A DNA stretch of 64,000 nt, taken from assembly GCF_021044825.1 (NCBI RefSeq), contig NZ_JAJNOC010000013.1, forward strand, positions 62,001 through 126,000, read 5' to 3'. This document shows, piece after piece, positions 49,037-57,877 of the stretch (its first letter is position 1; every line of letters begins with the position of its first letter). The stretch comes from Massilia phyllostachyos. GTDB lineage: Bacteria > Pseudomonadota > Gammaproteobacteria > Burkholderiales > Burkholderiaceae_D. The translations under genes were made by a program, and so were the position numbers. Under the pieces are notes generated by a model. The model saw nothing but the letters and a program-made list of their open reading frames with translations, did not search any database and was not told where the DNA came from.

Positions 49037-51277
49037 TTACTGCCGCCGCGCTTCCATCACCCCCTTCACCTCCCCAATCGCCCCCAACGCCTTGTTCAAC
49101 TGCGCCGTCGATCCGATCTCCGCCGTGAACACCATCCGCGCCTGTCCCTTCGCGCTCTGGGTGTTCACCCCGATCACATTGATCTTCTCGCGCATGAACA
49201 CGTCCGAGATATCGCGCAGCAGTCCCTGGCGGTCCATCGCGAGGATGAACAGGTCGACCGGATACACGGTCTCCAGCCCCGCCGACCCCCACTCGGTCTG
49301 GATCACCCGTTCGGGCGACTTGGCGCGCATCTCGGCGAAGTTCTTGCAGCTCAGGCGGTGGATCGAGACGCCCTTGCCGCGGGTGACGAAGCCGCAGATC
49401 GGGTCGGGCGGGGCCGGTTTGCAGCACTTGGCCAGCATCGTCATCAGGCCCTCGGTGCCGACCACCAGCACGCCCGACTTGGCGCCCTGCTCCACGCTCG
49501 AGGCGCGGCTCTTGTTGACCACCGCCTCGTCCACCGGGGGTGGTGCCTCCACCGTCTCGTGCAGCGCCGCTTCCACGTGGCGCAGGCTGAATTTCTCCTT
49601 GCCGACCTGGACGAACAGTTCGTCGACCTTCGCAAAACCCAGCTTGTGCGCCAGCGCTTCCAGGTTGACCGCGGTCTTGCCCTCGCGCTGCAGCGACTTC
49701 TCGACCAGCGCGCGGCCCGTCGCCAGGGTCTCCTCCTGTTCCAGCGCGTGGAACCAGGCGCGGATCTTGGAGCGGGTGCGGCTGCTGACCGTGTAGCCGG
49801 GGCTGAGCCAGTCGCGCGACGGTCCCGCGCTGCCGGCCGGGCCCTTGGCGGTAATGATCTCGCAGGTCTGGCCGTTCCTCAGCGGGGTATTCAGGGGCAC
49901 CATCACGCCGTCGATCTTGGCGCCGCGGCAGCGATGGCCGACCTCGCTGTGCAGGTGGTAGGCGAAGTCGATCGGCGTCGCGCCCTGCGGCAGTTCCAGC
50001 ACCCGCGCCTGCGGCGTCAGCACGAAGATGCGGTCGTCGAGGGTGGTGGCCTTGAGCTTCTCGACCCATTCCTTCTGCAGGTCTTCCTGCCCCGCCACCA
50101 CGTCGGCGACGTCGCTCTTCCAGGCCAGCAGCTGGCGCAGCCAGGCGATCTTCTCGTCGTACTTCTGGCTCTTGAAGTTCGAGCCGCCCTCCTCCTTGTA
50201 GCGCCAGTGGGCGGCGATGCCGTACTCGGCGAAGTTGTGCATCTCCTGGGTGCGGATCTGCACCTCCAGTGGCCGCCCATCCTCGGCGGTGACGACCGTG
50301 TGCAGCGACTGGTAGCCGTTCGGCTTGGGGCGCGAGATGTAGTCGTCGAACTCCTTCGGGATCGGGGTCCAGATGTTGTGCACGATGCCGAGCACCGTGT
50401 AGCAGGTCTTCACGTCCGGCACGATCACGCGGAAGGCGCGCACGTCGTACAGCGCGGAGAAATCGAGCTCCTTGCCGCGCATCTTGTTGTAGATGCTGTA
50501 GATGTGCTTCGGCCGCCCCGAAACCTCGGCCTTGATGCCTGCTTCCTGGAGCTCGGACTGCAGGCGCGCGATCGAGGATTCGACGAAGCCCTCGCGCTGC
50601 ATGCGCTTCTCTTCCAGCATCTTGGCGATGCGCTTATACGTATCCGGCTCGATGAAGCGGAACGACAGGTCTTCCAGCTCCCACTTCAGCTGCCAGATCC
50701 CGAGCCGGTTGGCCAGCGGCGCATAGAAGTCGAGCACCTCGCGGCCGTAGGCGCGGGTGACGTCGTCGAAGCGCTTCTGCTCGGCGAAGAAGCGCAGGGT
50801 GGTGGCGCAGGAAGCCAGGCGCATCAGCACGACGCGCATGTCCGAGGCCATCGCGAGCAGCATCTTGCGCAGGGTTTCCACTTGCGCCGCGGCCTGCTGG
50901 GCGGCGTTCTTGCCGGTCCCGATCTGTTCCTTGCCGGCGGTGAGGTCGCGCAGCTTGATCAGCTGGTAGACGCCCTGCACCAGATCCGACACCTCCTTGC
51001 CGAAGCGCTCCTCGAGGGCGCCCGCCACCGCCGGGTCCATCATCGCCAGCTCGAACAGCAGCCCGGCGATGCGGGTCTCGGCATCGGTGCTCAGGTAAGA
51101 CAAGGTGCCGGCCACGCCGAGCGAGAACTCGAAGGCGTTCTGGCCGGTGCCGGCATTGCGCTCGCCATAGGCGGCGTTGGCGTAATCGAGCGCGGACTGG
51201 ACCCGCGCGCAATCCTCCACGCTCAGGCCCTGGACCAACTGGGTGCTGGCGTCGCCGAGTAAAACGGTTGATACCAT
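49037..51277 (-). CDS. relA: GTP pyrophosphokinase RelA, (p)ppGpp synthetase I
   Basis: Ribosome-associated stringent-response enzyme of 746 residues. The N-terminal hydrolase domain is degenerate: the HDxxED motif is absent (AGLLFELAMMDPAV), as in monofunctional RelA. The synthetase domain is intact (VSGRPKHIYSIYNKM, LYDVRAFRVI, NGYQSLHT), followed by the TGS (IFVLTPQARVLELPQGATPIDFAYHLHSEVG), zinc-finger-like CCKPAPPDPICGF and C-terminal ACT domains. It lies upstream of no linked stress genes; ridA is 12 bases upstream. Confidence 0.95.
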   Translation of the reverse strand: MVSTVLLGDASTQLVQGLSVEDCARVQSALDYANAAYGERNAGTGQNAFEFSLGVAGTLSYLSTDAETRIAGLLFELAMMDPAVAGALEERFGKEVSDLVQGVYQLIKLRDLTAGKEQIGTGKNAAQQAAAQVETLRKMLLAMASDMRVVLMRLASCATTLRFFAEQKRFDDVTRAYGREVLDFYAPLANRLGIWQLKWELEDLSFRFIEPDTYKRIAKMLEEKRMQREGFVESSIARLQSELQEAGIKAEVSGRPKHIYSIYNKMRGKELDFSALYDVRAFRVIVPDVKTCYTVLGIVHNIWTPIPKEFDDYISRPKPNGYQSLHTVVTAEDGRPLEVQIRTQEMHNFAEYGIAAHWRYKEEGGSNFKSQKYDEKIAWLRQLLAWKSDVADVVAGQEDLQKEWVEKLKATTLDDRIFVLTPQARVLELPQGATPIDFAYHLHSEVGHRCRGAKIDGVMVPLNTPLRNGQTCEIITAKGPAGSAGPSRDWLSPGYTVSSRTRSKIRAWFHALEQEETLATGRALVEKSLQREGKTAVNLEALAHKLGFAKVDELFVQVGKEKFSLRHVEAALHETVEAPPPVDEAVVNKSRASSVEQGAKSGVLVVGTEGLMTMLAKCCKPAPPDPICGFVTRGKGVSIHRLSCKNFAEMRAKSPERVIQTEWGSAGLETVYPVDLFILAMDRQGLLRDISDVFMREKINVIGVNTQSAKGQARMVFTAEIGSTAQLNKALGAIGEVKGVMEARRQ

Positions 51278-51289
51278 TGATACGGTTTC

Positions 51290-51640
51290 TTAACGCAGCG
51301 CGGCGGTGACGCAGACCTCGACCAGGCATGCGGGATTGGCCAGCTTGGCCTCGACGGTGGCGCGCGGCGGGGTGTGGCCCTGCGGAACCCATTCGTCCCA
51401 GACCGTGTTCATGCCGGGGAAGTCGTCCATGCTGGCGATGAAGATCTGGCACATCAGGATGCAGGACTTGTCGCTGCCGGCTTCGTTCAGCAGGCGGTCG
51501 ACGTGTCCCAGCACTTCGCGCATCTGGCCCTCGATGCCTTCGCTCGTGTCTTCGGCGATCTGGCCGGCCAGGTAGACGGTGCCGTTGTGGATGGCGGTTT
51601 CGGAGAGGCGCTTGCCTACGTGGAGTCGTTTGATTTCCAT
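51290..51640 (-). CDS. RidA/YjgF-family protein
   Basis: A 116-residue RidA-superfamily protein. The key arginine that binds the substrate carboxylate is Arg93 (PPRATVEAKLANPACLVEV). Members hydrolyse reactive enamine/imine intermediates such as 2-aminoacrylate. It looks like a RidA subfamily other than the archetype because the N-terminal part (KRLHVGKRLSETAIHNGTVYLAGQI) differs. It lies 34 bases after the hydrolase gene and 12 bases before relA on the minus strand. Confidence 0.88.
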   Translation of the reverse strand: MEIKRLHVGKRLSETAIHNGTVYLAGQIAEDTSEGIEGQMREVLGHVDRLLNEAGSDKSCILMCQIFIASMDDFPGMNTVWDEWVPQGHTPPRATVEAKLANPACLVEVCVTAALR

Positions 51641-51674
51641 AGCTGCTTTCTTCTAGATGAACATGGCGCGGGTT

Positions 51675-52556
51675 TCAACCAGCGCCGAGTAAAAATTCGC
51701 GTGCGATCGCAATCTGCTCGGGCCGCACGAAGGTCGGCGCGTGGCCGACCCCGGGGATTTCGACCAGGCGCGGCTTCGGTCCGCGCGCGCACATGGCCAG
51801 CGCGGTCTCGTGCGACAGCAGGTCGGACAGTTCGCCGCGCACCAGCAGGGTCGGGCAGCGGATCGCGTCCCACGCCGCCCACAGCGCCGCCTGGTCGCCG
51901 GCCGCGCGTTCCGGCGTGATCGCCTGGAAGGGCTGGGCCAGGCCGAGGTCGTAGTGGCGCACCCACTGGCCGTCGCCGTCCTGGCGCAGCACGTCGCTGG
52001 CCAGCTTGAACCATTCTTCCTCGCTGTGCGGCCCGAAGGAGAGCGACACCGCCTTCACGTAGGCGGCGCCGCTGTCGAAGTCCGGGAAGCGCAGGTCCTC
52101 GCCGATATACTCGCCGATGCGCGCCATCGCCGCGCCGTCGAGCACCGGGCCGATGTCGTTCAGGACCAGCTTGCGCACCGGGGTGTCGTCGAGCGAGGCC
52201 AGGATCATGCCGATCAGGCCGCCCATCGAGGTGCCGAACCAGTGCACGCCCCGGCTGTCGTCACGCGTGATTCGTGCCACCAGCGTGACCATGTCGGCCA
52301 CGTACTGCGGCACGGTGTAGTACTGCGGATCGCGCAGGCGGCCGGAGCGCCCGCGCCCGACCACGTCCGGGCACACCACCCGGTAGTCGCTGCTCAGGTC
52401 GCGCGCCAGCGCGTCGAAATCGTCGGCCACGCGGGTCACGCCGTGCACGCACACCAGCACCTTCGGGTTGTCCGGATCGCCCCACTCCTTGTAGGCCATG
52501 CGGTGCAGGCCGGCGGGCGAACTGCACTGCACGCTGTTGATTCTGGCTTCGCTCAT
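51675..52556 (-). CDS. Alpha/beta hydrolase
   Basis: A 293-residue alpha/beta-hydrolase fold enzyme. The oxyanion HG motif is VCVHGVTR, the nucleophile is Ser110 in GTSMGG, the acid is likely the Asp in VRGELSDLL, and the catalytic His lies in GVGHAPTF. ATG at 52556 has GGGAGC 3-8 bases upstream; an ATG 11 codons earlier is less likely. Substrate unknown. It starts a likely minus-strand run hydrolase-ridA-relA. Confidence 0.88.
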   Translation of the reverse strand: MSEARINSVQCSSPAGLHRMAYKEWGDPDNPKVLVCVHGVTRVADDFDALARDLSSDYRVVCPDVVGRGRSGRLRDPQYYTVPQYVADMVTLVARITRDDSRGVHWFGTSMGGLIGMILASLDDTPVRKLVLNDIGPVLDGAAMARIGEYIGEDLRFPDFDSGAAYVKAVSLSFGPHSEEEWFKLASDVLRQDGDGQWVRHYDLGLAQPFQAITPERAAGDQAALWAAWDAIRCPTLLVRGELSDLLSHETALAMCARGPKPRLVEIPGVGHAPTFVRPEQIAIAREFLLGAG

Positions 52557-52677
52557 CCCGCTCCCGTCATCGCAATATTGTCGACTCATTCACAGCAATG
52601 CAGCATTTTACGCGGCGTTGCGATTAGAATTCTACCAATTCCGAGGAAGCACCCGATTACTCCACCTTGAGGACACA

Positions 52678-53472
52678 ATGAAATCCAGTATGCTCAGCGG
52701 TAAAACCGCCCTCGTCACCGGCTCGACCTCCGGCATCGGCCTCGGCATCGCCCGTTCGCTGGCCGAACAGGGCGCCAACATCGTGTTCAACGGCTTCGGC
52801 GACGCCCAGCAGATCGAGAAGCTGTACACAGACCTGGGCAGCGAATTCGGCGTCCAGACCGCCTACCACAATGCCGACATGAGCAAGCCCGCCGAAATCG
52901 AGGCGATGATGCAGTACGCGCAGGATAAATTCGGCGGCGTCGACATCCTGGTCAACAACGCCGGCATCCAGCACGTCGCCAACGTCGACGAGTTCCCGGT
53001 CGAGAAATGGGACGCCATCCTCGCCATCAACCTGACCTCGGCCTTCCACACCACCCGCCTGGCCCTGCCCGGCATGAAGCAGAAAAACTGGGGCCGCATC
53101 ATCAACCTGGCCTCGGTGCACGGCCTGGTCGGCTCCGCCGGCAAGTCGGCCTACGTCGCGGCCAAGCATGGCCTGGTCGGCTTCACCAAGGTCACCGCGC
53201 TGGAAAACGCGCACACCGGCGTGACCTGCAACGCGATCTGCCCGGGCTGGGTCCTGACCCCGCTGGTGCAGAAACAAGTCGACGACCGCGCCGCACGCGA
53301 CGGCCTGTCGAACGACGCCGCGCGCAAGGCGCTGCTGGCCGAAAAACAGCCGTCGGGCGAGTTCGTCACGCCCGAGGAACTGGGCGCGCTGGCCGTGTTC
53401 TTCTGCAGCCCGGCCGGCGACCAGGTGCGCGGCGTGGCCTGGAACATGGACGGCGGCTGGGCCGCGCAGTGA
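52678..53472 (+). CDS. bdhA: 3-Hydroxybutyrate dehydrogenase
   Basis: Short-chain dehydrogenase (264 residues) that oxidises D-3-hydroxybutyrate to acetoacetate with NAD+. It has TGSTSGIGLGIA (14-25), NNAGIQHVA, and catalytic Ser146, Tyr159 and Lys163. The C-terminal CPGWVLTPLVQKQ and the EKQPSGEFVTPEELG segment are hallmarks of HBDH, which gives the specific name. GAGGA precedes the ATG at 52678. It fits with the CoA-transferase pair at 60421-61786 in polyhydroxybutyrate or ketone-body use. Confidence 0.9.
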   Translation: MKSSMLSGKTALVTGSTSGIGLGIARSLAEQGANIVFNGFGDAQQIEKLYTDLGSEFGVQTAYHNADMSKPAEIEAMMQYAQDKFGGVDILVNNAGIQHVANVDEFPVEKWDAILAINLTSAFHTTRLALPGMKQKNWGRIINLASVHGLVGSAGKSAYVAAKHGLVGFTKVTALENAHTGVTCNAICPGWVLTPLVQKQVDDRAARDGLSNDAARKALLAEKQPSGEFVTPEELGALAVFFCSPAGDQVRGVAWNMDGGWAAQ

Positions 53473-53479
53473 GCGTTTC

Positions 53480-53854
53480 GTGACGGACCGCCTCGACGAA
53501 CAGGCCTTGCGCGACGCCTGCCTGGACCTGGCGCGCGTGGTGCTGGCGGCCGGGCATTCGCAGGTGTCGCACGACATCCTCGAGACGCTGGCCGACCGCT
53601 TCTACCGCGAAGTGGTCGATTTCGCGCCTGGCGTTGCGCGCGCCGGGCGCGATCCGAACCTGCTCACGCGGGCGGTGTACTACCTCAATGACGCCCATGC
53701 CCTGCCCCTGATGGGCACCGATATGGAATGGTTCCGCCAGGCGCTGGTTTGCCTGGTCGAACTGGCGGTGCCGGGGATTGCGTTGTCCGACAAGGGCGGC
53801 GCTTTCCTGCGCGATGTACAGCTCGGGATCGAACAGTCGCTCGGCGACCTGTAG
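53480..53854 (+). CDS. Conserved hypothetical small protein
   Basis: A 124-residue, acidic, helical protein without signal or membrane segment. I do not recognise it. The start is a GTG 7 bases after bdhA, so the two are probably co-translated. Its last codon is followed by TAG, which is the TAG of the GTAGGGTGG repeat at 53851, so the repeat supplies the stop. Codon use matches the neighbours. Confidence 0.6.
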   Translation: MTDRLDEQALRDACLDLARVVLAAGHSQVSHDILETLADRFYREVVDFAPGVARAGRDPNLLTRAVYYLNDAHALPLMGTDMEWFRQALVCLVELAVPGIALSDKGGAFLRDVQLGIEQSLGDL

Positions 53855-53958
53855 GGTGGGCGGTCTTCCGCACACGCGTCCAAGCGGCCGGTGCATCGTC
53901 GCGCAGCATCCGTTCACGCGGGATTTGAACGCGCGGACGGCAGAGCCGTCCACCCTAC
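53851..53958. repeat. 108-bp palindromic element, copy A
   Basis: Bounded by GTAGGGTGG (53851-53859) and its exact reverse complement CCACCCTAC (53950-53958). Related to copy B at 60311-60416 by ends, length and the internal ACGCGT-like arms. It lies between two genes and overlaps the stop codon of the first. Confidence 0.75.
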
Positions 53959-53971
53959 GAAGGAATACACC

Positions 53972-55252
53972 ATGCGCATCCGCGCTAACACAATCGCGTT
54001 TTCCCTTCTCACCGCATTCGGCCAGGCACAGGCCGCTCCCGGTCCGGTCCTGCTCACCCCCGACAAGGTCTGGACCGGCGACGGCGCCCCGCACGCCGGC
54101 TGGAGCGTGCTGGTCGACGCCGGCCGCATCCAGGCCGTCGGCCCGCTGGAGAAGATGACGGTGCCCGCCAACGCCGAGCGCATCGCCCTGCCCGGCAAGA
54201 CCCTCATCCCCGGCATGATCGACCTGCACTCGCACGTCCTCCTGCACCCCTACAACGAAACCACCTGGGACGACCAGGTGATCAAGGAGCCGGTCGCCTA
54301 CCGCATCATGCTGGCCGGCCGCCATGCGGCCGCGACCCTGCAAGCCGGCTTCACCACCCTGCGCGACCTCGGCACCGAAGGCGCGGACTACGCCGACGCC
54401 GGCATCAAGCGCGCCATCGACGAGGGTGTCGCGCCCGGCCCGCGCCTGTTCATCGCGACGAAGGCGATCGTGGCCAGCTACAGCTACGGCCCGGCCGAGC
54501 GCAGCTACCGCCCGGACATGGAGATCCCCTACGGCGCCCAGCCGGCCACCGGCATCGACGAGGTGACGAAGGCGGTGCGCGAACAGTCGGCGCGCGGCGC
54601 GGACTGGATCAAGATCTACGGCGACTACCGCACCGGCATCGACGGCACCGCGCGGCCGACCTTCACGATGGAGGAACTGAATGCAATGGTGGCGGCGACC
54701 CACGTCACCGGCCGCAAGGTCGCGGTGCACGCCAGCAGCGACGACGCGATCCGCATGGCGGTGCTGGCCGGCGCCGACACCATCGAGCACGGCTACGGCG
54801 CGTCGGAAGCGACATTCAGGCTGATGAAGGAGCGCGGCGTCGCCTACATCCCGACCCTCACCGCCCCGGAAGCGACCGGCGAATACTTCCAGAAGCACGT
54901 GCGCGGCGGCGCGCCGACTCCTGGCATGCAGCAGGCGGCGCGCGCCTTTGCGCTGGCGCGCAAGGTCGGGGTCACGATCGGCAACGGCAGCGACGTCGGG
55001 GTGTTCGCGCACGGGACCAATGCGCGCGAGCTGGGGTGTATGGTCAAGCTCGGGATGACCCCGACGGAGGCGATGCGGGCGGCGACGGTGGTGGCGGCGG
55101 ACATCCTGGGGAAGTCGATGGAGCTGGGACAGATCAAGGCGGGGATGCTGGCGGATGTCGTGGCGGTGGATGGCGATCCGACCGAGGATATCGCGGCTGC
55201 TGGCAAGGCGAGCTTCGTCATGAAAGGCGGCGAGGTGTTTCGCCGTCCTTAA
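53972..55252 (+). CDS. Secreted metal-dependent amidohydrolase
   Basis: A 426-residue amidohydrolase of the imidazolonepropionase-like group. An N-terminal signal peptide (cleaved near QAQA-APG, about residue 22) points to the periplasm. Metal ligands include HSH (LHSHVLLHPY), the Lys in DWIKIYG, His in VAVHASS and TIEHGYG, and Asp in GNGSDVGVF. AAGGA 8 bases before the ATG lies right after the repeat. The substrate, perhaps a peptide or prolidase-like amide, is not known. Confidence 0.85.
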   Translation: MRIRANTIAFSLLTAFGQAQAAPGPVLLTPDKVWTGDGAPHAGWSVLVDAGRIQAVGPLEKMTVPANAERIALPGKTLIPGMIDLHSHVLLHPYNETTWDDQVIKEPVAYRIMLAGRHAAATLQAGFTTLRDLGTEGADYADAGIKRAIDEGVAPGPRLFIATKAIVASYSYGPAERSYRPDMEIPYGAQPATGIDEVTKAVREQSARGADWIKIYGDYRTGIDGTARPTFTMEELNAMVAATHVTGRKVAVHASSDDAIRMAVLAGADTIEHGYGASEATFRLMKERGVAYIPTLTAPEATGEYFQKHVRGGAPTPGMQQAARAFALARKVGVTIGNGSDVGVFAHGTNARELGCMVKLGMTPTEAMRAATVVAADILGKSMELGQIKAGMLADVVAVDGDPTEDIAAAGKASFVMKGGEVFRRP

Positions 55253-55281
55253 TGAGGGTGGCATGTAGGTGTGCTGGCAAA

Positions 55282-55310
55282 ACTGGGCTCCGGCCTTCGC
55301 CGGAGCGACG
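55282..55310 (+). repeat. REP-like palindromic repeat, copy 6
   Basis: AACTGGGCTCCGGCCTTCGC then CGGAGCGACG, with a CTCCGGC/GCCGGAG stem. A diverged member of the same family as copies 1-5. Confidence 0.65.
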
Positions 55311-55356
55311 GTCTCGCGACCGGTGGCAGGGCATCAGGCTTCTGGATATACCACCT

Positions 55357-55418
55357 ATAAGGGATAGGCATAAGGCATAACAAGATATAAGGCCTGCGGA
55401 TATCCACAATAGATAAGG
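55357..55418 (+). promoter_or_regulatory. ATAAGG repeats in the dctA upstream region
   Basis: Four direct ATAAGG hexamers at 55357, 55370, 55387 and 55413 lie in an AT-richer stretch 55-116 bases before the dctA start. They may be regulator or promoter elements. The spacing (13, 17, 26) is irregular. No clear sigma-54 site is seen. Confidence 0.3.
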
Positions 55419-55472
55419 CGGACCGCTTCCGTGATGATGGCAACACCACAAACTTCTCTGAGAAGAGTTGCC

Positions 55473-56774
55473 ATGAAAAAGCCTTTTTATAAAATCCTGT
55501 ACGTCCAGGTGCTGTTCGCCATCGTGATGGGCGTGCTGCTCGGGGTGTTCTATCCCGAACTGGGCGCCAAGATGAAGCCATTGGGAGACGGCTTCATCAA
55601 GCTGATCAAGATGATCATCGCCCCCGTGATCTTCTGCACCGTCGTCGCCGGCATCGCCGGGATGCAGGACATGAAGAAGATCGGCCGCGTCGGCGGCAAG
55701 GCCCTGCTGTATTTCGAGATCGTCTCGACCTTCGCCCTGGCCATCGGCCTGGTGGTGGCCAACTGGTTCAAGCCGGGCGCCGGCTTCAACGTCGACGTCG
55801 CCCATCTCGACACCAAGGCGATCGCCCAGTACACCGAGAAGGCCTCGCACCAGACGACGACCGACTTCATCATGAACATCATCCCGAATACCTTCGTGGA
55901 TGCCTTCGCCAAGGGCGACATCCTGCAAGTGCTCTTGATCGCGATCCTGTTCGGCTTCGCGCTGTCGATGATGGGCGAGCGTGGCCGTCCGGTCACCAAG
56001 ATGATCGAGGACTTCTCGCACGTGATCTTCGGCGTCGTGAACATCGTCATGAAAGCCGCCCCGATCGGCGCATTCGGCGCGATGGCCTTCACCATCGGCA
56101 AATACGGCCTCGACGCCCTGCTGCCGCTGGCCAAGCTCATGGGCTCGTTCTACCTGACCTGCTTCCTGTTCGTGGCCGTCGTGCTGGGCACCATCGCCAA
56201 GTTCACCGGCTTCTCGATCTTCCGCTTCATCGCCTACATCAAGGAAGAACTCCTGATCGTGCTCGGCACCAGCTCGTCGGAGAGTGCGCTGCCGGCCCTG
56301 ATGCGCAAGCTCGAGCGCCTCGGCTGCTCCAAACCGGTGGTCGGCCTGGTGGTCCCGACCGGTTATTCCTTCAACCTCGACGGCACCAACATCTACATGA
56401 CGATGGCGGCCCTGTTCGTGGCCCAGGCGACCAACACCGAGCTGACCCTGATGCAGGAGCTGACCATCCTGGCGGTCGCCATGCTGACCTCGAAAGGCGC
56501 ATCCGGCATCACCGGCGCCGGCTTCATCACCCTGGCCGCGACCCTGGCCGTGGTCCCGACGATTCCCGTGGCCGGCATGGCCCTGATCCTCGGCATCGAC
56601 CGCTTCATGAGCGAAGCGCGCGCGCTGACCAACTTCGTCGGCAACGGCGTGGCGACCGTCGTGGTGTCGAAGTGGGAGAATGAACTCGACAGCGAGCGCA
56701 TGGACAACGTCCTGCACGGCCGCGTACCGCTGGACGGCGAGAAGGACCTGGAGCCGGTGCGCGCCGCCGCCTGA
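55473..56774 (+). CDS. dctA: C4-dicarboxylate:cation symporter DctA
   Basis: A 433-residue sodium/proton-coupled dicarboxylate transporter of the DAACS family, for succinate, malate and fumarate. About eight membrane segments and two re-entrant loops are visible. The family motifs SSSESALP (serine-rich hairpin), [12 protein letters not shown] and [10 protein letters not shown] are present. ATG at 55473 (MKKPFYKIL) is preferred to an ATG 14 codons earlier. A strong intrinsic terminator follows 24 bases after the stop. Confidence 0.95.
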   Translation: MKKPFYKILYVQVLFAIVMGVLLGVFYPELGAKMKPLGDGFIKLIKMIIAPVIFCTVVAGIAGMQDMKKIGRVGGKALLYFEIVSTFALAIGLVVANWFKPGAGFNVDVAHLDTKAIAQYTEKASHQTTTDFIMNIIPNTFVDAFAKGDILQVLLIAILFGFALSMMGERGRPVTKMIEDFSHVIFGVVNIVMKAAPIGAFGAMAFTIGKYGLDALLPLAKLMGSFYLTCFLFVAVVLGTIAKFTGFSIFRFIAYIKEELLIVLGTSSSESALPALMRKLERLGCSKPVVGLVVPTGYSFNLDGTNIYMTMAALFVAQATNTELTLMQELTILAVAMLTSKGASGITGAGFITLAATLAVVPTIPVAGMALILGIDRFMSEARALTNFVGNGVATVVVSKWENELDSERMDNVLHGRVPLDGEKDLEPVRAAA

Positions 56775-56797
56775 TTCACGCCTGACGCACACCAGCT

Positions 56798-56826
56798 GGC
56801 CGCGCCCTCGGGCGCGGCCTTTTCTT
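56798..56826 (+). terminator. Intrinsic terminator of dctA
   Basis: Perfect 9-bp stem GGCCGCGCC/GGCGCGGCC (56798-56806 and 56811-56819) with a CTCG loop, followed by TTTTCTT. Confidence 0.85.
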
Positions 56827-57338
56827 ATGCGGACGGATAGTAGACGAAACAGGTATCGATCTCGGGCGGGAAACTCGAACCCTTATCGCCGTTGGCATGT
56901 CGAACCCCTGCACCGCGGCGCATGGTATTTCACGACCTTGCCGATGTTGTCGCTCACCCAGGCCGTGGGTACGCTTGTACCTGCCGTCGAGTGTGCTCTG
57001 CGACATGGTAGCCCGAACCGATGCGATGGTCGGCGCTTCATCGACAAAGCTGTCCTCTGACCACTTCAGCGCGAAAAGCTCTCGGGGCTGGCATAGACCT
57101 GGATGCGCACCGGACTGGCGAAGTGTGCGAACTGCTTGCCCTCGATGATCGCCAGCGCCGGCGGCACCAGCGGTGCGATCTGCGCCGCCAGCTTTTCCGC
57201 ATTGGGCTCGCACAGGATGCGCGGGTCCGGCGTGCAGGCGGTGAAGGTGGCGGTCGAGCGCGTCATCGCGACGAGATGACGGCCATGGTCGCAGCCGCCG
57301 AGCAGCAGGGACAGGACCAGGATCGTGCAGGCGCGCAT
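56825..57338 (-). pseudogene. Decayed lipoprotein gene
   Basis: The N-terminal 91 residues (MRACTILVLSLLLGGCDHG..., lipobox LLGGC) form a plausible lipoprotein that stops abruptly after VYASPESFSR. Downstream in other frames coding-like stretches continue: FALKWSEDSFVDEAP, AWVSDNIGKVVKYHAP, AVQGFDMP, and finally NGDKGSSFPPEIDTCFVYY ending at a stop at 56825. At least three frame changes are needed to join them into one protein of about 170 residues. I do not recognise the family. Sequencing error is possible but would need several indels. Confidence 0.55.
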
Positions 57339-57481
57339 GGCGTTTACATGGAAGGATGGGAGCCCGAGCATCGTTTGAATAAACCGATTTGTCTACATCA
57401 CGTGCAAGCCATGCAAAATAGATAGACATACTGATCTAGACCGACTATTCTGGAATCGGAATTCCACCAATGAGGACGCTC

Positions 57482-57877
57482 ATGCCACGCAAACCCGATA
57501 CCCCCAAGCCGACCCCGGCCGAACTCGAACTGCTGCAGGTGCTCTGGCCCCTGGCTTCCGGCACCGCCAAGCAGGTGCACCAGGAGATGCAGAGAGCGAA
57601 GCCCGACGTCACCTACGCCACCGTGCTGCGCCTGATGCAGGTCATGCACGGGAAAGGCCTGCTGGTGCGCGACGAAAGCGAACGTTCGCACGTCTACGCG
57701 CCGGCGCATGCCCAGGATTCGGTCGAGACCAATCTGCTGAAGGACCTGATGCAGCGCGCCTTCGCCGGCTCCGCCAAGGCCCTGGTGCTGGCGGCGCTCA
57801 AGACCGGCATCTCGAAGAAGGAACGCGACGAGATCGAAGAGCTGCTGCGGGAGGATCAACCGGAGAACAGGAAATGA
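57482..57877 (+). CDS. BlaI/MecI/CopY-family repressor
   Basis: A 131-residue winged-helix repressor of the BlaI/MecI type. The N-terminal HTH is at about 10-75 (TPAELELLQVLWPLASGTAKQVHQEM, TYATVLRLMQVMHGKGLLVRDE). A C-terminal dimerisation region contains the LKTGISKKERDEIEELL helix. GAGG lies 6 bases before the ATG at 57482. It overlaps the M56 peptidase gene by ATGA, the usual BlaI-BlaR1 arrangement. The peptidase probably controls cleavage of this repressor. Confidence 0.92.
   Translation: MPRKPDTPKPTPAELELLQVLWPLASGTAKQVHQEMQRAKPDVTYATVLRLMQVMHGKGLLVRDESERSHVYAPAHAQDSVETNLLKDLMQRAFAGSAKALVLAALKTGISKKERDEIEELLREDQPENRK

Noticed and set aside
48884-51262. Long plus-strand frame opposite relA
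   Set aside because: Antisense shadow of relA, with no motifs.
57390-57428. TGTCTA/TAGACA inverted repeat before the BlaI-type gene as its operator
   Set aside because: Arms are only 6 bp, spaced 27 bases, and do not match the TACA-type BlaI operator; the signal is too weak.
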